This document shows positions 23,168-30,510 of a stretch of 36,043 nt of DNA, one piece after another (within the stretch, counting starts at the first letter, position 1; each line of letters begins with the position of its first letter). The position numbers and the translations under genes are program-made. Location of the stretch: assembly GCF_017676365.1 (NCBI RefSeq), contig NZ_JADKMA010000060.1, positions 1-36,043 of the forward strand. Direction: 5' to 3'. The DNA is from Streptomyces oryzae (GTDB taxonomy: Bacteria; Actinomycetota; Actinomycetes; Streptomycetales; Streptomycetaceae). The notes beneath the pieces are model-generated. The model saw nothing but the letters and a program-made list of their open reading frames with translations. It was not told where the DNA came from and did no database searches.

Positions 23168-24063
23168 TCGTGCTCTCCCTCTCTCAGCCGGGCGAGCTCC
23201 CGCTCGCGCTCGGCCACCTGCCCGAGCAGTTGCTCGGCGATCTCCTCCAGCAGCGCGTCGGGGTCGTCGGGCGCCAGCTTCAGCATCGCCCCGATCGCGC
23301 TCTCCTCCAGCTCGGCCGCCACCGCGGCAAGCATCTCCTTGCGCTGCGCCAGCCACTCAAGACGCGCGTACAGCTCCTCGCTGCGCAGCAGTTCGGCCAC
23401 GGGTTCGGGCAGCGGGCCCGCTTCCCACTCCTCGGCGAGCGCGGCGAGCGCGGGCGCGTCGCCGTCCGCGTACGCCTTGTTCACCCGCACGAGGAACGCC
23501 TCCCGCCGCTCGCGCTCCGCGTCGTCCTGCGCGAGGTCGGGGTGTGCCTTGCGGACCAGCTCCCGGTACGCCCTGCGGGCCTCCTCACTGGGCCGCACCC
23601 GGCTCGGAGGGCTGACGGACTGCTCGTTGAGCATCGCCTGGGCCTCGGGGAGCATGCCGCTGGAGTCGATCCAGCCGAAGAAGAGCTCATCCACCTTCGG
23701 CATCGGCAGTACGGCGCCGCGTGCCTCGTCGGCCTTGCGGATGTCCTCGGGGTCGCCGGTGCGGGCCGCGATCGCCTCGGCGATCTGCGCGTCCAGCTCG
23801 TCGAGCCGCGCGTAGACGGGGCCGAGCCGCTGGTGGTGCAGCCGGGAGAAGTTCTCCACCTCGACCCGGAAGGTCTCGACCGCGATCTCGTACTCGATCA
23901 GCGCGGTCTCCGCGGCGCGCACCGCCTTCTCGAGCCGCTCGGTACCGGGTTCGGCCCCCTCAGCACCGGTTCCGACACCCTCAGCACCGGACTGCTCACC
24001 CGCTGTCGGGCCTTCGCTCACCTTCGGGTCCTCGCTCGCCTCGGCGGGGGAGTTGGCGTTCAT
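23164..24063 (-). CDS. J-domain-containing protein
   Basis: 299 aa from ATG 24063; a TAGGGT box lies exactly 7 nt upstream. A disordered N-terminus (residues 1-42) and a long helical, coiled-coil part (TERLEKAVRAAETALIEYEI ... LGPVYARLDELDAQIAEAI) precede a central J domain: SEEARRAYRELVRKAHPDLA with the HPD triad at 174-176. A second helical region (EEIAEQLLGQVAERERELAR) closes the protein. J domains stimulate the DnaK ATPase; here there is no Gly/Phe or zinc domain, so it is a class C co-chaperone. The client is unknown. Its stop overlaps the rhodanese start. Confidence 0.88.
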   Translation of the reverse strand: MNANSPAEASEDPKVSEGPTAGEQSGAEGVGTGAEGAEPGTERLEKAVRAAETALIEYEIAVETFRVEVENFSRLHHQRLGPVYARLDELDAQIAEAIAARTGDPEDIRKADEARGAVLPMPKVDELFFGWIDSSGMLPEAQAMLNEQSVSPPSRVRPSEEARRAYRELVRKAHPDLAQDDAERERREAFLVRVNKAYADGDAPALAALAEEWEAGPLPEPVAELLRSEELYARLEWLAQRKEMLAAVAAELEESAIGAMLKLAPDDPDALLEEIAEQLLGQVAERERELARLREGEHE

Positions 24064-24076
24064 CGCCACCACCCTA
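24064..24076 (-). promoter_or_regulatory. -10 box of a leaderless promoter for the J-domain / rhodanese pair
   Basis: Minus-strand TAGGGT (complement of 24071-24076) is followed after exactly 7 nt by ATG (24063). Confidence 0.6.
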
Positions 24077-24153
24077 CGACCGCCGCTCCCCGGCACGCGC
24101 CGGAACACCTCAGGGCACTCCGGGAGCGCCTCCGCCCCCGATAACGGCTCCGG

Positions 24154-24555
24154 TCACTCCCTGAACGCCTCAGGGCAGGATCCCGCGGACTGCGGAAGGT
24201 GGCTGTCGGCCCAGCGCGTGAGCTCGACCATGGCGGGCCGCAGCGCGTGCCCGGAGTCGGTGAGGCTGTAGCTGACCCGCAGCGGCGGGCCCTCCTCGAC
24301 GGAGCGGGAGACCAGGCCGAAGGCCGCCAGCTCGGTGAGCCGGTCGGAGAGCATCCGCTCACTGATGCCCGGCACGGCCCGGCGCAGCTCGGCGAAGTGA
24401 CCAGGGCCACTCATCAGCGCCGCCACGATCAGCCCCGTCCACCGCTTGCCGAGCAGGTGGAAGACGCGCGTTATGGCGCTCTCCGGCTCCGTGCAGACCG
24501 CAGCGTCCGCAGCACGCTCCGGCGGCAGGTCGCGCACCTCTCCAAGCTCTGACAT
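24154..24555 (-). CDS. HxlR-family winged-helix regulator
   Basis: 133 aa. HxlR signature: ITRVFHLLGKRWTGLIVAAL, FAELRRAVPGISERMLSDRL, ELAAFGLVSRSVEEGPPLRV, SYSLTDSGHALRPAMVELTR. C21 lies near the N-terminus (AAVCTEPE), the position where HxlR proteins such as YodB keep a redox-sensing Cys. Divergent from an azoreductase gene, a classical arrangement in which the regulator represses the reductase until quinones or electrophiles modify the Cys. A TACCCT -10-like box lies 6 nt before the ATG. The sensing mechanism is inferred from the family. Confidence 0.9.
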   Translation of the reverse strand: MSELGEVRDLPPERAADAAVCTEPESAITRVFHLLGKRWTGLIVAALMSGPGHFAELRRAVPGISERMLSDRLTELAAFGLVSRSVEEGPPLRVSYSLTDSGHALRPAMVELTRWADSHLPQSAGSCPEAFRE

Positions 24556-24561
24556 GGCACC

Positions 24562-24567
24562 AGGGTA
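24562..24567 (-). promoter_or_regulatory. -10-like box of the HxlR gene
   Basis: Minus-strand TACCCT (complement of 24562-24567) sits 6 nt before the ATG, close to the leaderless geometry seen elsewhere in the window. Confidence 0.4.
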
Positions 24568-24595
24568 CTGCGTCGGGGCAAGGAGGTGCAGAAAA

Positions 24596-24644
24596 GTAAG
24601 TGGCTGTGTTATAACTAGCTACGTCGGAAAGTTCGACAACTTAC
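24596..24644. promoter_or_regulatory. HxlR/azoreductase control region with dyads
   Basis: An AT-rich patch, unusual for this genome. GTAAGT (24596-24601) and ACTTAC (24639-24644) form an inverted repeat flanking the palindromes GTTATAAC (24608-24615) and TAGCTA (24616-24621), and GTCG...CGAC (24623-24637). TATAAC or TAACTA could be the azoR -10. This is the likely HxlR operator. Confidence 0.5.
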
Positions 24645-24664
24645 GAAACACTAGGAGTCCCCCG

Positions 24665-25321
24665 ATGGCCACCCTCCTGCACATCGACACCTCCGTGAAC
24701 CCGGACGGCGTCTCCGTCTCCCGCTCCGTCACCGCCTCCTTCCGCGAGGCATGGGAGGCCCAGCACCCGGACGGAAAGGTGATCTACCGCGACCTGAACG
24801 CCGACCCGATCCCGCACCTGCAGAGCCTGGCCGCAGCCGCGGGTTTCATACCTCCGCAGAACCACACCGCCGAGCAGGCCGCGGCCTTCGCGCTCCGCGA
24901 CCGGCTGGCCACCGAGTTCGAGCAGGCGGACGCGGTGCTGATCGGCGCCCCGATGTACAACTACACGATCCCCTCGACCCTCAAGGCGTGGCTGGACCAC
25001 GTGATCATCATGGGCCGCACCACGGGTTCGGAGAACCGGACGGCAGCCGGCAAGCCCGCCACGGTCGTCGCCAGCCGCGGCGGCGGCTACGGCCCCGGCA
25101 CCCCGCGCGAGAGCTTCGAGTTCGTACTGCCCTACCTGGAGAAGGTGCTGGGCGCCGAGGGCTTCGGGCTGGACGTCGAGTTCATCGTGCCGGAGCTCAC
25201 GCTGGCCGAGACGACGCCCGGCATGGAACAGCTCATCGAGATGGCCAGGGAGTCCCGCGCCAAGGCGCACGAGGCCGCCCAGTCCCGCGGCAAGAGCCTG
25301 GCAGCCCAGCTCGCCGCCTGA
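24665..25321 (+). CDS. azoR: FMN-dependent NADH-azoreductase / quinone reductase
   Basis: 218 aa from ATG 24665 (AGGAG upstream). Flavodoxin-like fold of the AzoR family: MATLLHIDTSVNPDGVSVSR (FMN phosphate loop), APMYNYTIPSTLKAWLDHVI (the MYNxxxPxxLKxWxDxV signature) and ASRGGGYGPGTP. The homodimer reduces azo bonds and quinones by two-electron transfer. Divergent HxlR regulator and dyads between the genes suggest induction by quinones or thiol-reactive compounds. A strong hairpin follows at 25406. Confidence 0.94.
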   Translation: MATLLHIDTSVNPDGVSVSRSVTASFREAWEAQHPDGKVIYRDLNADPIPHLQSLAAAAGFIPPQNHTAEQAAAFALRDRLATEFEQADAVLIGAPMYNYTIPSTLKAWLDHVIIMGRTTGSENRTAAGKPATVVASRGGGYGPGTPRESFEFVLPYLEKVLGAEGFGLDVEFIVPELTLAETTPGMEQLIEMARESRAKAHEAAQSRGKSLAAQLAA

Positions 25322-25405
25322 GGCCCGCCCGGCCGCCGGACACGAAGAGCCACGGCCCGTACACGCGAAGCCCGTATCACACGAAGAGAAGCCCGCAGAT
25401 ACGAA

Positions 25406-25438
25406 GAAGGCTCCCACCGGAACCCGGTGGGAGCCTTC
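25406..25438. terminator. Perfect 15-bp hairpin between azoR and tRNA-Leu
   Basis: GAAGGCTCCCACCGG (25406-25420), loop AAC, CCGGTGGGAGCCTTC (25424-25438). It lies 6 nt past the tRNA 3' end on the minus strand and also terminates azoR. Four ACGAAG-type short repeats precede it on the azoR side (25340-25407). Confidence 0.85.
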
Positions 25439-25444
25439 TCTCCG

Positions 25445-25528
25445 TGCGCGAGGGGGGAGTTGAACCCCCACGTCCTTTCGGACACTGGAACCTGAATCCA
25501 GCGCGTCTGCCTATTCCGCCACCCGCGC
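25445..25528 (-). tRNA. tRNA-Leu, anticodon CAG
   Basis: 84 nt on the minus strand. Acceptor GCGCGGG pairs with CTCGCGC, discriminator A, no encoded CCA. The anticodon stem CTGGA/TCCAG holds the loop TTCAGGT, giving anticodon CAG (plus-strand positions 25492-25494). The long variable arm (GTCC-GAAA-GGAC) and T arm GGGGGTTCAACTCCCCC confirm a class II leucine tRNA. CUG is a major Leu codon in this GC-rich genome. No integrase or attachment-site duplication was seen near it. Confidence 0.95.
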
Positions 25529-25576
25529 ATTGGGTGTTGCCGTCTCGCCCGGTGCGGGCGCCTGCCGACATCCAGA

Positions 25577-25582
25577 AGATTA
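25577..25582 (-). promoter_or_regulatory. Candidate -10 box for tRNA-Leu
   Basis: Minus-strand TAATCT (complement of 25577-25582) is about 50 nt before the tRNA 5' end, in a sequence otherwise very GC-rich. No good -35 was identified. Confidence 0.4.
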
Positions 25583-25894
25583 GCACGCTGCCCGGGGTGG
25601 ACTCACATCCGTATTCCGCCCCTGCTCCGCCCCCGCTGCGCAGACCTCTGAGCCGGCCTGTGTGCAGACACTCGGTGCGGGACCCAGCGCGGGCGCTCTA
25701 CTATCCATGCGAGGGTGTACGGCGGTACGGCGACTGTGGGCGGGGGCGCGCGCGGACCACTGTGAGGGGCAACACTTGAGCACCGGGCCCCGGAGGGGAA
25801 CCAGTCGATTTCCTCGCGCGTGGATACGATCAGTAAGCAGTACCGCAGAAGCGTCGTGCCCGAATCCAGGACACTGGGAAGCGGGGACGGTGCG

Positions 25895-25978
25895 AGGCAC
25901 CGCGCACGGAACAGGCACGCGAGCAGGCACCAGGCACGAAAAAGGCACTAGGCACCAAGCAGGCACTAGGTCGGAGAG
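25895..25978. repeat. AGGCAC repeat array in the fhaA leader
   Basis: AGGCAC occurs seven times at 25895, 25913, 25925, 25932, 25943, 25950 and 25961. The last part is an 18-nt tandem repeat, AGGCACYAGGCAC plus 5 variable bases, at 25925 and 25943 with a partial third copy at 25961. It ends 22 nt before the fhaA start. Confidence 0.8.
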
Positions 25979-25999
25979 CATCTGGGAAGGAGGTGCGTC

Positions 26000-26836
26000 G
26001 TGGGAGTACTGAAGCGGTTCGAGCAGCGACTCGAGGGTCTCGTGAACGGCACCTTCGCGAAGGTGTTCAAGTCCGAGGTGCAACCCGTGGAGATCGCGGG
26101 CGCCCTCCAGCGGGAGTGCGACAACAACGCGACGATCTGGAATCGCGAGCGCACGGTTGTCCCCAACGACTTCGTCGTCGAACTCAGCCCGCCGGACCAC
26201 GAGCGGCTCAGCCCGTACTCGGGCCAGCTCGGCGACGAACTCGCGGGCATGGTGCGGGACTACGCCAAGCAGCAGCGCTACACGTTCATGGGCGCGATCA
26301 AGGTCCATCTGGAGAAGGCCGACGACCTCGACACCGGCCTCTACCGCGTACGCAGCCGCACCCTCGCCTCCAGCACCTCCCAGCCCCAGCAGCACGGCGG
26401 ACCGGCAGCCGCCGGGTACGGCGCCGGCGGAGGCGCCGGCGGAGGCGGAGGCGCCGGATACCCGCCGCGGCCCGCCTCGGCGCCGCCCGCTCCCACGGCC
26501 CCGCCCTCCTACGCGCCGGGCCCGGCGGGCCCCGCCGGCCCGCTGCCGGGTGCCGAGACGCGGCGCTGGGTCGAGATCAACGGCAACCGCCACCAGATCT
26601 CCGGCCCGACCCTGGTGCTGGGCCGCAGCACGGAGGCCGACGTGCGGATCGACGACCCCGGGGTCTCGCGCCGCCACTGCGAGATCCGCGCGGGAAATCC
26701 CTCCTCGATCCAGGATCTGGGCTCCACAAACGGAATCGTGGTGGACGGACAGCACACCACGCGCGCTACGCTCCGCGACGGCTCACGCATCGTCGTGGGC
26801 AGCACCACGATCATTTACCGGCAAGCCGAAGGGTGA
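26000..26836 (+). CDS. fhaA: FHA-domain protein FhaA (DUF3662 + FHA)
   Basis: 278 aa, GTG at 26000 with GGAAGGAGG 6 nt before it. The N-terminal DUF3662 domain (GVLKRFEQRLEGLVNGTFAK, VEIAGALQRECDNNATIWNR) is followed by a Gly/Pro/Ala linker and a C-terminal FHA domain: LVLGRSTEADVRIDDPGVSR, RRHCEIR, LGSTNGIVVDG. The Arg, Ser/Arg/His and Asn residues of the phosphothreonine pocket are present. In mycobacteria FhaA binds the phosphorylated pseudokinase MviN and restrains peptidoglycan synthesis. First gene of the cluster leading to pknB. Confidence 0.95.
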   Translation: MGVLKRFEQRLEGLVNGTFAKVFKSEVQPVEIAGALQRECDNNATIWNRERTVVPNDFVVELSPPDHERLSPYSGQLGDELAGMVRDYAKQQRYTFMGAIKVHLEKADDLDTGLYRVRSRTLASSTSQPQQHGGPAAAGYGAGGGAGGGGGAGYPPRPASAPPAPTAPPSYAPGPAGPAGPLPGAETRRWVEINGNRHQISGPTLVLGRSTEADVRIDDPGVSRRHCEIRAGNPSSIQDLGSTNGIVVDGQHTTRATLRDGSRIVVGSTTIIYRQAEG

Positions 26837-26846
26837 AGCGGGGGCA

Positions 26847-27356
26847 ATGTCAGAGCTGACCCTCACGGTCATGCGGTTGGGGTTTCTCGCCGTACTGTGG
26901 CTGTTCGTCATCGTGTCCATCCAGGTCATCAGGAGTGACCTGTTCGGCACCAGGGTGACGCAGCGCACCGCCCGGCGCGCCGAAGCGCAGCGCCCCCCGC
27001 AGCAGCGGCCCCAGCCCCAGCAGCCCCCGCAGGGCGGCGGCAGGCGCGGCCGGGGCAGGAACGCCCCCACCAAACTCGTCGTGACCGAGGGGTCGCTCAC
27101 CGGCACCACCGTGGCCCTCCAGGGGCAGACCATCACCCTGGGCCGCGCGCATGACTCAACGATCGTGCTGGACGACGACTACGCGTCCAGCCGGCATGCC
27201 AGGATCTACCCGGACCGTGACGGAAAGTGGATCGTCGAGGATCTCGGGTCGACCAACGGCACCTATCTCGATCGGACCCGGCTCACCACACCGACGCCGA
27301 TCCCGCTCGAAGCGCCGATCCGTATCGGCAAGACGGTCATCGAGCTGCGGAAGTAG
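26847..27356 (+). CDS. fhaB: FHA-domain protein FhaB (FipA), membrane-anchored
   Basis: 169 aa from ATG 26847, 10 nt after fhaA. An N-terminal TM helix (LGFLAVLWLFVIVSIQVI) is followed by a Gln/Pro linker and an FHA domain with LGRAHDSTIVLDDDYASSRH, ARIYPD and LGSTNGTYLD, all phosphothreonine-pocket residues present. In mycobacteria FhaB (FipA) links kinase signalling to septum formation under stress. Confidence 0.94.
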   Translation: MSELTLTVMRLGFLAVLWLFVIVSIQVIRSDLFGTRVTQRTARRAEAQRPPQQRPQPQQPPQGGGRRGRGRNAPTKLVVTEGSLTGTTVALQGQTITLGRAHDSTIVLDDDYASSRHARIYPDRDGKWIVEDLGSTNGTYLDRTRLTTPTPIPLEAPIRIGKTVIELRK

Positions 27357-27386
27357 TACCGACATGACGACCGGAGGGTGGGCACC

Positions 27387-29054
27387 GTGCGGATGTACCC
27401 GGAGCCGACGGGCGAGGTGCGCATGAGCCTGTCACTGCGCTTTGCCGCCGGATCACACGACGGCATGATCCGCGAGCACAACGAGGACTCCGGCTACGCC
27501 GGTCCACGGCTGCTCGCGGTCGCCGACGGGATGGGCGGCCAGGCCGCCGGGGAGGTCGCCTCGTCCGAGGTGATCTCCGCCATGGTCCAGCTCGACGAGG
27601 ACATTCCCGGCTCGGACATCCTCACCTCCCTCGGTACGACCGTGCAGCGCGCCAACGACCAGCTGCGCGTCATGGTCGAGGAGGACCCGCAGCTGGAGGG
27701 CATGGGCACCACGCTGACCGCGCTGCTGTGGACGGGCCAGCGGCTCGGCCTGGTACACGTCGGCGACTCCCGCGCCTATCTGCTGCGGGACTGCCGGCTC
27801 ACCCAGATCACCCAGGACCACACCTGGGTGCAGCGGCTGGTGGACGAGGGCCGCATCACCGAGGAAGAGGCCACCACGCACCCGCAGCGCTCGCTGCTGA
27901 TGCGGGCGTTGGGCAGCGGCGACCATGTGGAGCCGGATCTGTCGATCCGCGAGGTGCGCGCCGGTGACCGCTATCTGCTGTGCTCGGACGGGCTCTCGGC
28001 GGTCGTCTCGCATCAGACCATCGAGGAGACGCTGGCCGGTTACCACGGCCCGCAGGACACCGTGCAGGAGCTGATCCAGCTCGCGCTGCGCGGCGGCGGC
28101 CCCGACAACATCACCTGCATCGTGGCCGATGTGCTCGATGTGGACGCCCTCGGGCCCGAGGACACCCTGCACGGGCAGCTGAACGACACCCCCGTCATCG
28201 TCGGCGCGGTCGCCGAGAGCCAGCAGCCGCTGGGCGGCGACGGCGCGGCCCGCAGCACCCCGGCGGCGCGCGCCGCCGAGTTGGGGCGCGGCGGCGGGGT
28301 GCCGCCGCAGGGCGGGCCCGGGACTCCCGAGGGGTTCGGGCCGCCGAACGCCGATCCCGCGGGGCCCACCGGTGCTTTCGGCCCCTACACCGACGCGGAC
28401 TTCGCCAAGCCCGGCAAGGGCAAGGGCCGGTGGCTCAAGCGCTCGCTGTGGATCGCGCTGGCGCTGGCCGTGGCCGGCGGCGGGCTGTACGGCGGCTACC
28501 GCTGGACGCAGACGCAGTACTACGTCGGCTCCAACGAGGACCACGTCGCGCTCTACCGGGGCATCAACCAGGAGCTGGCGGGCGTCAAGCTGCACAAGGT
28601 CGACCAGGACCACCCCGAGATCGAACTCAAGTACCTGCCCGACCTCCACCGCAAGGAGCTGCGCGAGACGATCGCGATGGGCAGCCGCAGCGAGGCCCGC
28701 GCCAAGCTGGACGAACTGGGCGAACAGGCGAAGGTCTGCAAGATCGTCGCCGAGGAGAAGAAGAAGCCCAAGGACTCCGGCAAGGACGGGAGCAAGGACT
28801 CCGAGAAGCAGCGCAAGGACGAGCAGAACACGCCCGGTGACACGGCCACCAACGGCGGCACGGGCACCGGCGGTACGGACACGGGCACCGCGGGCGCCGG
28901 CGAGGGCACCGCCGGCGTGGGCACGGCCAACCACGCCGCCTTCACCTCCGGCTCCACCAACGACACCACTGACGGCGCCTCCAGCACTCCGTCGCCGAGC
29001 CCCGAGCTCTCGGAGAAGCAGCAGGAGCTGGCCAAGCAGTGCACCGGGCCGTAG
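27387..29054 (+). CDS. pstP: PP2C-type Ser/Thr phosphatase, membrane-anchored (PstP)
   Basis: 555 aa from GTG 27387, placed 8 nt after GGAGGG; ATG 27423 (MSLSLRFAAG) is an alternative. PP2C catalytic domain: MIREHNEDSGYAGPRLLAVA, VADGMGG (metal-binding Asp), HVGDSRAYLL, SDGLSAVVSH, GGGPDNITCIVADVLD, covering all acidic metal ligands. A TM helix (WIALALAVAGGGLYGGYRW, about 350) leads to an extracytoplasmic Lys/Glu-rich, Thr/Gly-rich tail of about 190 residues, longer than typical mycobacterial PstP. It dephosphorylates PknB and its substrates. Between fhaB and the SEDS gene in one transcription unit. Confidence 0.94.
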   Translation: MRMYPEPTGEVRMSLSLRFAAGSHDGMIREHNEDSGYAGPRLLAVADGMGGQAAGEVASSEVISAMVQLDEDIPGSDILTSLGTTVQRANDQLRVMVEEDPQLEGMGTTLTALLWTGQRLGLVHVGDSRAYLLRDCRLTQITQDHTWVQRLVDEGRITEEEATTHPQRSLLMRALGSGDHVEPDLSIREVRAGDRYLLCSDGLSAVVSHQTIEETLAGYHGPQDTVQELIQLALRGGGPDNITCIVADVLDVDALGPEDTLHGQLNDTPVIVGAVAESQQPLGGDGAARSTPAARAAELGRGGGVPPQGGPGTPEGFGPPNADPAGPTGAFGPYTDADFAKPGKGKGRWLKRSLWIALALAVAGGGLYGGYRWTQTQYYVGSNEDHVALYRGINQELAGVKLHKVDQDHPEIELKYLPDLHRKELRETIAMGSRSEARAKLDELGEQAKVCKIVAEEKKKPKDSGKDGSKDSEKQRKDEQNTPGDTATNGGTGTGGTDTGTAGAGEGTAGVGTANHAAFTSGSTNDTTDGASSTPSPSPELSEKQQELAKQCTGP

Positions 29055-29070
29055 GGGGCGGCACAAGGCA

Positions 29071-30510
29071 ATGAGCAACCTCACCACCACCACGGGCAGC
29101 AATACGACCGTGTCCTCCGGCGGACTGCCGAGCCGCCGCAACACCGAGCTCGCGATGCTCGTCTTCGCGGTGCTCATCCCCGTTTTCGCGTACGCCAACG
29201 TGGGACTCGCGATCAACGACCAGCTGCCCTCGGGCATGCTCGGCTACGGCTGCGGAATGGTGCTGCTGGCGGGGGTCGGTCACCTGGTGGTGCGGCGGTA
29301 CGCGCCGTATGCCGACCCGCTGCTGCTGCCGCTGGCCACCCTGCTCAACGGGCTCGGACTGGTGATCATCTGGCGGCTGGACCAGTCGGAGCGGCTGCAG
29401 CAGCGCGCCAAGGACGCCTTCGGCGCCTTCAGCCCCGACGCCCCCAAGCAGCTGCTCTACTCGGCGATCGGGCTGGCGCTGTTCGTGGCGATCCTGATGG
29501 TGCTCAAGGACCACCGGGTGCTGCAGCGCTACACCTACATCTCCATGGCCCTCGGCCTGGTGCTGCTGGTCCTCCCGATGTTCTTCCCGGCCCGCAACGG
29601 TGCCAGGATCTGGGTGAACCTGGGCTTCATCAACCTCCAGCCGGGCGAGTTCGTGAAGATCATCCTCGCGGTCTTCTTCGCGGGCTATCTGATGGTGAAA
29701 CGCGATGCGCTGGCCCTGGCCTCCCGCCGCTTCATGGGGCTGTATCTGCCCCGCGGCCGGGACCTGGGGCCGATCCTGGTGATCTGGGCGCTGAGCCTGA
29801 TGATCCTGGTCTTCGAGACGGACCTGGGCACCTCGCTGCTCTTCTTCGGCCTCTTCGTGATCATGCTGTACGTCGCCACCGAGCGCACGAGCTGGATCGT
29901 CTTCGGTCTGCTCCTGTCGGCGGGCGGCGCCGCGGCTGTGGCCACGTTCGAGCCGCACGTGCAGCAGCGCGTCGAGGCATGGCTCGACCCGATGTCCACC
30001 TACCTCAAGGCCAGGCAGGGCATCCCCGGCAATTCGGAACAGGCCATGGAGGCCCTGTGGGCGTTCGGCTCCGGGGGGGTGCTCGGCAGCGGCTGGGGCC
30101 AGGGCAACTCGGACCTGATCGGGTTCGCGGCCAACTCCGACTTCATCCTCGCCACGGTCGGTGAAGAGCTCGGTCTGACCGGCATGATGGCGGTTCTGAT
30201 CGTCTACGGACTGGTCGTCGAGCGCGGGGTCCGCATCTCCCTCGCCGCGCGCGACCCGTTCGGCAAGCTGCTGGCGGTCGGTCTCTCGGGCGCCTTCGGG
30301 CTCCAGGTCTTCGTCGTCGCCGGCGGTGTGATGGGCCTGATCCCGCTGACCGGTATGACGATGCCGTTCCTGGCCTCCGGCGGCTCCTCGGTGCTCGCCA
30401 ACTGGGCGCTGCTCGGCATCCTGATCAGGATCAGCGACACCGCCCGCCGCCCGGCGCCCGCACCCGCTCCCTCACCCGACGCCGAGATGACCCAGGTGGT
30501 CCGACCGTGA
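29071..30510 (+). CDS. rodA: SEDS-family peptidoglycan glycosyltransferase (RodA/FtsW-like)
   Basis: 479 aa from ATG 29071, about 10 TM segments. SEDS signatures: FETDLGTSLLFFGLFVIMLY with the essential Asp, NSDFILATVGEELGLTGMMA, GMTMPFLASGGSSVLANW. It polymerises lipid II into glycan strands. The next gene, a class B PBP, starts inside its stop codon, so a SEDS-bPBP pair is made. Actinobacterial RodA in the pknB cluster is the usual name; an FtsW assignment is unlikely outside the dcw cluster. Confidence 0.94.
   Translation: MSNLTTTTGSNTTVSSGGLPSRRNTELAMLVFAVLIPVFAYANVGLAINDQLPSGMLGYGCGMVLLAGVGHLVVRRYAPYADPLLLPLATLLNGLGLVIIWRLDQSERLQQRAKDAFGAFSPDAPKQLLYSAIGLALFVAILMVLKDHRVLQRYTYISMALGLVLLVLPMFFPARNGARIWVNLGFINLQPGEFVKIILAVFFAGYLMVKRDALALASRRFMGLYLPRGRDLGPILVIWALSLMILVFETDLGTSLLFFGLFVIMLYVATERTSWIVFGLLLSAGGAAAVATFEPHVQQRVEAWLDPMSTYLKARQGIPGNSEQAMEALWAFGSGGVLGSGWGQGNSDLIGFAANSDFILATVGEELGLTGMMAVLIVYGLVVERGVRISLAARDPFGKLLAVGLSGAFGLQVFVVAGGVMGLIPLTGMTMPFLASGGSSVLANWALLGILIRISDTARRPAPAPAPSPDAEMTQVVRP

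Larger units (their letters stand above)
25529..25999. other. 471-bp intergenic region upstream of the fha-pknB cluster
   Basis: No convincing gene here. It holds the tRNA-Leu promoter on the minus strand, a possible plus-strand -10 box TACTAT (25699-25704), a TACGAT (25825-25830), a cluster of AGGCAC repeats just upstream of fhaA, and the fhaA ribosome site GGAAGGAGG (25985-25993). A long untranslated leader for fhaA is likely. Confidence 0.6.

Noticed and set aside
25445..25528. tRNA-Leu as an integration site for a mobile island
   Set aside because: No integrase, no tRNA 3'-end duplication and no change in coding style on either side was seen.
25529..25999. oriC or DnaA-box cluster near the cell-wall gene block
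   Set aside because: No run of TTGTCCACA-type boxes is present; a single TTGTCCACA-like match at 3899-3907 in the bkd intergenic region and a GTGGATAA-like one at 2555 are isolated.
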